In this document: positions 58,031-64,000 of the stretch, piece after piece
Layout of the letters: the number at the start of each line of letters is the position of its first letter
Numbering within the stretch: position 1 is the first letter of the stretch
Assembly: GCA_011009095.1 (NCBI GenBank)
Contig: VTPC01008821.1
Coordinates: 124,001-188,000 of the forward strand
DNA: 64,000 nucleotides
Reading direction: 5' to 3'
Source of the DNA: Ignelater luminosus
Taxonomy: Eukaryota; Arthropoda; Insecta; Coleoptera; Elateridae
Notes under the pieces: generated by a model
What the model was told of the DNA's origin: nothing
The model's database searches: none
What the model saw: the letters and a program-made list of their open reading frames with translations, nothing else
Made by a program: the position numbers and the translations under genes

Positions 58031-60999
58031 CACACCGTATTTTTTAGGATAAAGTTGTGAAATCATCGCACTCGCAGCTTATATTTCTGGTTGGAAGAAA
58101 AAAATAAAAATTATTTATGCATTATATTTGAATTTCTCTTGTTCAATTTTTAGTTTAAAAAATAAAACTTTTTTAGCTTTTTTAGATTAATAATAGTGAC
58201 GTCATCATAATTTAGATTTACAAATACCAACGAAATGTTTCTCGATCTTTTTTTATATTTTTTTAAATGTTTATTTATCACAACAAGGTGTCAAGCATTA
58301 AATACATTTTGATAATACACAAAAAACAGAATTCTTTTAGCAATAACTTCCTGTCGGAAAAATCATCTTTAGACATGATTTTTCGTAAAAATCTGTGAGT
58401 AGATCTCGAGCAATAAGTCATAAAATAAATTACTCTATCCATTTCACCACATCTACAGGGCGCGTTCAGCTTCTGAATCCGGGAGCTTTTCATTTTGTAC
58501 ATTATAAGATCGGAGAACAAGAGAGCCAAAAAATCAAAAAAGAGCTTTGAAATTGTCTAAACCGCTAGATATTCGAAAATAAATATTTCTTAACAGCTTA
58601 ATGCAAATACCATTCGATTCGCTTTTGTTTTTTCTCCTCCTATCCTTCATGACTAAAGCTAAAGAATTTGTTCCTCTGTTTTCAGAACCGAATATCATAT
58701 CGATATGGGACTTTTTATGTTATGCAGCCTATAGTATAAAAAATAATAATATAGAAGATTTTTTCGGTATAACAAATTCTTCCTTTAACTCTAAATAAGA
58801 AATTCTATTTAGAACAAATTTCGTTTAATAATATTGTGTGTCGACTTCTTCTTTATCCAATCATCAGATTTTAAGTTTGATTAGTACGCAGTACAATACT
58901 AAGGTCTTTTATTTGTCTTCATCACTTTTAACTTACCTTCGTGATATCTTGTCTGGATCAAAGAGTAATGAAGAATACAATTAGATAGTTTGTAATTCAA
59001 ATTACTGATTTTGATTTAAAACTGTTTACACCCTACCACTCTTTCTTAGTTTAATAAGTAACCTCTGGTCCAGCATTTTGCAACTTATCCACCATTAATT
59101 AGATATGAAATATTTTTTTGTCACTTCTTTTTAACAAATTCCAACGTTTCTTCCTATTACATCTCCAACAAGTTTTTCGAATAATTCAACGAAAAATAAA
59201 AAACCAGCAAAAACAAACGGTCGTAGTTTATTCCCAAATGGAGCTCGTGAGAATCAACAACTTAATCATACATACAAGAGAGGACGAAGTAACAAGTTGA
59301 AAATTCAAAGCGGCTTTCTTCACAGTCGCATACTGCAGATTGACGAGTAGATACATTTGAAATGTGACTAGCGGTAATGTAGATTCGTCAAAATACGATT
59401 CGCTCGATTTTAGTCTGCGATTATACCGGTCTGATTTCGCTTTTTGCGTTCTTATTTTTAATAAGTTAGCTATAGATAGAATTTTAAAAAAGAGAAGAAA
59501 AGGATGACACAAATTGGCATAGTTAAAAACGGAAATAGTAATAATAAATAATAATAGTAAAAATGCAGTTTGGACGTGTAAAAGTGAGCACATAAAATTA
59601 ATAATCTTAACTTTTATAACTAACATTTTTACAGCTTTCGGTGTCTAGTTGTGGAAGAAACCTGTCATTAAAAGCTAGTCAGAGTGTCGTTATGCTTGTT
59701 CTCATACGTTACAAGGATCATTCTGCTGCCTTAATGCTAATGATTACGTTGAGAACTCGAGTTTTTACCCTATGGCTATTTTAACTCGGCATTGTTTGCT
59801 TCACGACCATCAAGTGGACATGAAAAAATTTTCTTTTAATAATAAATGAAGCTTTACCTTAGTGTGTTGGTTTTCTCAAGAATATTCAATATTATGAAAA
59901 CCTTGAAGTTACTTGAAGAATAAAAGAGAATTTTTTACTATTAAAACTAACCTAAATACTTTAATTCCGAATTAAGTTATTTATCATAAAAATTCTGTTT
60001 TTACAGGGTTTTGAAGAGATATCAATGCTACGTGACAAACTAAACCTAAAAGAAAATATTTACAAAAATTGCTAGTCACTAAATCTCAACTAATTGTACT
60101 TCTTAGACACAATTAAATATTTATTAAAAACGATCCCACATCACAGCATATTATAGCTAGCTAGTTTTATTTAATTTCATACATACTTTTCCAAAGAGAA
60201 TATTTTTGATATTACAATAATCACGGAAACTTGGCAACAATTCCCATTTCCTTCAAGGATCAGGCTTGTCCCATAAATAAAGAAAATGGCAAACACATAC
60301 TCAAAAGCTCGAATTATGTTAATTTGATACAATTCTGAAAATTTCAGAATGTAATGAAGAAGATATGTAACGAAGATTGCGCGCAAAAGCTTACAAAATT
60401 AATCAAGCTCTCTGCGGTTGATCCAATCCATCTTGTTCTAACTCCAACTGTTTCCGGAACATCTTGCATATGAAATCGATTTCTATGAGTCGCGAGATTT
60501 CGATAAGTCACGAGATTATTATAGGTGACATGATCTTCCTGGGTCTCTACATTTCCGTGGATTAAATTACCTATGTAGAGTCGTATTCAAGAGAATCTTT
60601 AGTATTTTTCCTTATTTCTTTGCTCTTTGCAATTGTCCATGTCTAATCGTACTAGGCGTACATATGTGAAATTGTAAGCAGTAGGTATTTTATTTCAATT
60701 TTGGAGCAACCTTCCACTAGTGTCTTCTTGAAGCTAGAAGGGGATCCCCATGCTTTGAGCCGCAACTGTTCGGCAAGTGCAGCTCGTGCTATGGTTTGCA
60801 GGTTTGCAAATCAAATGCAAACATCAGTTGGAACATGTAAGAGAAGAAGAGAAACTTGTAAAAAGTAATCATCGAGAGGTGTGAAATTATGACTGCAGTT
60901 TGGAGGTCTTCGTTTTCAACAGAACAAAAGGTAGGCATGGGTGGCTAAAGAAGATAATTTATCCTGAAAGCCTAGTGAATAAATCTACCATATATTATT
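58031..60999. other. Unassigned AT-rich stretch
   Basis: No supported gene. A 132-codon minus-strand frame (59228-59626) is hydrophobic at its start but has no recognisable family. Other frames are short. Confidence 0.45.
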
Positions 61000-61490
61000 T
61001 ATCTCTCTACATTTTTATTGGAGAATGGAAAGTTCGCACTTAGAGTAGTTTAAGCAGAGTCCCAGCTTGGAAGTCAAGTGTGCTGGCAAAGAGTGCGTTA
61101 CAAAGATTGAGTTTCAAGAATACCTCTGTAGATCTGTATGGTGCGGAGAAGTACATGCGGACTGCGTGAGTCCCAACAAATGATCTTTGCTGCCAATCGA
61201 GCCCAAACATTCTCAATTGCAATTGGTCGTAGTCTTCTATCTTTTTTGATAGAGCGATGAGAGTGGCGTCAAAAGAGATTTTTGAATTTCAAATATGTAG
61301 CCGTTTCATAAATTCACAAATGGTTTGAACTAGACAGTCTTGATCTCCCAGTGCTGCGTCCATTGAGAGGTCTTTCAGGACTTCTAGCCACAATCTGTTT
61401 AAACCATTCGCCAAGACAGTTTGGAAATATCGTAATTTATGAAATCTTGGAGCTTTGTGGCTCACAATCTTATATGTCAACATGAAGTGG
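61000..61490 (-). mobile_element. Degenerate non-LTR reverse transcriptase fragment
   Basis: Minus-strand translation in shifting frames gives ALSKKDRRLRPIAIENVWARL (61170-61250), matching the K-K-D-G-G-x-R-P-I-x-x-G-N-x-x-R-R-L motif at the start of a reverse transcriptase palm. It then gives STEVFLKLNLCNALF (about 61080-61130), matching the T-E-V-x-L-K-x-D-x-x-N-A-F motif with the first catalytic Asp replaced by Asn. Upstream, QTVLANGLNRLWLEVLKDLS (61370-61440) fits the preceding domain. Frameshifts make it inactive; the clade was not determined. Confidence 0.6.
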
Positions 61491-64000
61491 TTGCAATTGA
61501 AAATTTTTCGTGCCTGAGTGAATAACCAAAAGATAAAGGTACGTGAACGTGCGTAGGTGTAAGCGACTAGGAATCCGAAGAGCTATTTCAACGTTCGATC
61601 CTAACGATCTTTTTTTGATCGAGCTGATACAGAATCAATAGCTACATCAGCCGCAGAAGCTGGCTTTTGGTTGAAGTTCAGTTCGCCTCCAAAATTTCCA
61701 TGCAACTGTAGACCTTAGCTTGGAAGTCAATAATTTGCCAAGAGCACTAGAACACTAGTAGCTTAGTACATCAGCTTGGACTCTCAAGCATGGCATCTCC
61801 TCGCTTGGCCATAAACAACCTGATCTATGGCGCTTTGGTTACAGTATCTGTTGCATCAGTTCTGGAGCCCCCGTTAGATAGGATGTGTGAATGCAGGTCC
61901 CTTCGGAAAAAAGAGGAGGTTAAGATCCAAAAATATCGTAGCCTCATGGTGAACGCCATTGAAATTTCTGATCTCCAGAGCTAAGCTTTATTGAAGAAAT
62001 TGGTCTAACACAGTAGACTTTTAGTTTTGTGCTATATTGAAAATGGGGCGTGTATCGATCAGCACAGCTTCAAATTTCTTACCAGGCAAGCTGTAAAACC
62101 TTGGATATGCCGAAACATTTAATATCAGCAAAGAAAGAATTTAAACAAAATTTATTTAAGTAAGTATTTTCCAAGTATTCATATTTTTTCAACTCATACA
62201 AAATCTAACTTAACTTATGTTAGTTGTATACTGAGCAGCTCCAGTTTGAATTTACCAAAGAATGAAATGTATATATATGTACATATTGATGTAAAACTAC
62301 ACGTCAAGCAAGTAAGGTGTACGGTTTCAAGTTCTTTCAGAAAGATTGCTTGGTCATTAAGCAATACAAGCAGAATACATAACCTGTTTGAGTCAATAGA
62401 ATGCAAAGTTTGCAAATCGTATTTTTCCCAAGAAAACTGCAAAAAATCGAATAGTTAATTTCACGTGCAAGCAAACAAATATTTTTTTAAATAAACACAT
62501 GAATGAAAATTACAAACACGTGAAGTAAATTTTTATATTACTTTTATATAATGAGGAAATGTTAAACTTGTACTAAATGAACAAAAAAGATAACTTCATT
62601 AGTTGAGGTTAGAAAAACAAAAAGGCATAACAATGTAATTAACAAGAATTCTCATGAAACATCAGATTGTGTCCTTATGATTAATTGTGTCGAATTTTTT
62701 ATATCGCGAAGTAATTTTTAGAAGATAATTAGAAAAAAGTTCTTGACACAAACAACACATGGGTGGTGAATTCAAAAATAGCTCGTGGTGTTATAAACGA
62801 GATCCCTCTTATGTGTATACACAACCTTATTTACAATATAATTATTGCATAACTACCCGTATCTGACAGGAGGAACCGTTTGGGTTTTTAGGTGGACAAA
62901 AAAAAGGTAATAATGATTTCCACGGAGATCACGATGAGGACGATCTCTCATCGTCGTCGTCATCTTAAGAGAGCAATCATCTCCCTGGGGCAACGGCCAT
63001 GCTTACGATTCAACAATAATCAAACCATAAAGATGAAGGAATCCAGCATATTTAGTTTGTGACAGGGGGCCATGTTTTCCTATAATTAATACATCGACTA
63101 AATTAGATATAGCTCCCGTGATTTTGCTGAGAGATATAATAATATAATTCAAGCGAGGCGAGCGAGTGTGGCCACAGCCGCCTAATGTCTTAATAACTTC
63201 ATTTATGTATTCAAGGTCAACCCAATCTTCTACACTCGTATGGCTGCGGGCGTTGTTCTTCGTTTTTGATCCGCCTCTACCTCATTCTTGAATGCTTTTA
63301 CATTCATTTTTATTGTTTACGGCAAAACATATACATACTTACGTACGTTGAGTAAGCTCAAAATTCTTTGTCAATTATTGTAGGTTGTATCCCACCACCA
63401 TCACTATCATTGTAAAGGAACCATTTATGAATCAACAAATAATAAAAGTTGCAATTCCCACAGTTTTCGATTGTTTAAGACGGGAATATTATTTTGTCGG
63501 AAGTTATCACTAATCAGTATAAAGAATCTAAAAGCAAAAAACATAATTAAATTAATAAAAACAATGAAAAACCATAATAACGTAATTTGCGTCACACTAG
63601 TGAAAAACCTTTCAAATTAATTAAAGTAGAAAAAAATTAATTAAATTGCTTCATAACAAATTTTCAATTAATCTAATTATTTTTTATGTTTCATTAGCTT
63701 TTGATAATAATAGTATATTGGTACTAGTAATTCTTGTATTGAAAGTTATATGGACTGAAGTAGGTCCTATGGAATTTGGATGCAGGTTCTTTCACTCCAC
63801 TGCCCGCTGCGTACTCCATCTTCGTCTTATTAACAGCAAAAAGTTCACGGTTATGTCTCTATTTCACTTTAACTTGGTCAGTTTTAGGCTTTGTCCAAGA
63901 CCGGCCCGACTGCTCGAACAATATTTCTATTTACTTTATCGCTCAGAAAAGAAACTAAATACACCTACGATTTTAAATCTGGTTCTCGTTTTTAAATAAA
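61491..64000. other. Unassigned stretch
   Basis: No supported gene. 61500-61980 may hold further debris of the adjoining retroelement. 62740-63400 has a more complex, less AT-rich composition without repeats seen elsewhere in the window and could be a noncoding regulatory block. The open frame running to the window end (63646-63999) is not recognised. Confidence 0.4.

Noticed and set aside
59228..59626. 132-codon minus-strand open frame, partly hydrophobic
   Set aside because: No recognisable receptor or membrane-protein motif, no splice context, and AT-rich low-complexity codons.
1..64000. CRISPR arrays, operons, bacterial promoters or ribosome binding sites
   Set aside because: None seen; intron structure and TE content show eukaryotic nuclear DNA.

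Overview
The window looks like nuclear DNA of an insect, possibly a beetle, although the order cannot be fixed from sequence alone. It is AT-rich, has short GT-AG introns, and is crowded with old and young transposable elements (TEs) typical of arthropods: Jockey, RTE and other non-LTR elements, a Penelope-like element, mariner/Tc1 relatives and small inverted-repeat elements. Most long open frames are TE remnants or chance. Only three host genes could be assembled with confidence, all on the minus strand and all made of small exons: a three-exon mitochondrial ATP synthase epsilon-subunit gene (21533-21858) and two three-exon secreted Ly6/uPAR-type genes (42544-43048 and 48290-48963). A decayed third Ly6 copy lies between the latter two (about 45636-46074).

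Layout. 0-7 kb: noncoding sequence, an unassigned small ORF, a degenerate Jockey reverse transcriptase (2.3-3.3 kb, minus) and a diverged tandem repeat with a tetranucleotide microsatellite. 7-17.5 kb: gene-poor, with several diverged local repeat families, one pair of inverted arms (13.4/16.5 kb) and a compact G+C-rich island (11.64-11.95 kb). 17.6-19.3 kb: a DD41D Tc1/mariner element interrupted by an assembly gap, then a small palindromic MITE-like element. 21.5-21.9 kb: ATP synthase epsilon gene. 23.2-35.8 kb: a nested transposon hub. It holds at least seven copies, in both orientations, of one repeat module; a Penelope-like element flanked by inverted arms; two degenerate mariner copies; an intact 361-codon DD41D transposon; a 5' fragment of a second DD41D-like element with an apparent intron; and a remnant of a protein resembling the arthropod DUF7869 family. 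37-42.5 kb: non-LTR RNase H-like remnant and unassigned DNA. 42.5-49 kb: Ly6 cluster with an RTE fragment inserted between copies. 49-64 kb: mostly unassigned DNA with an orphan TATA promoter candidate (about 57.97 kb), a possible terminal exon (52.65 kb) and another non-LTR reverse transcriptase fragment (61.0-61.5 kb).

The hub allows relative dating from sequence alone. Both mariner copies occupy the same TA site in the module, so mariner came first; an inverted duplication followed; later the DD41D element and the intron-containing element inserted into one arm, and their empty sites survive in the other arm. The host genes do not form a pathway. The epsilon subunit belongs to the mitochondrial F1 rotor; the Ly6 proteins are predicted small disulfide-rich extracellular proteins in a local birth-and-death cluster.
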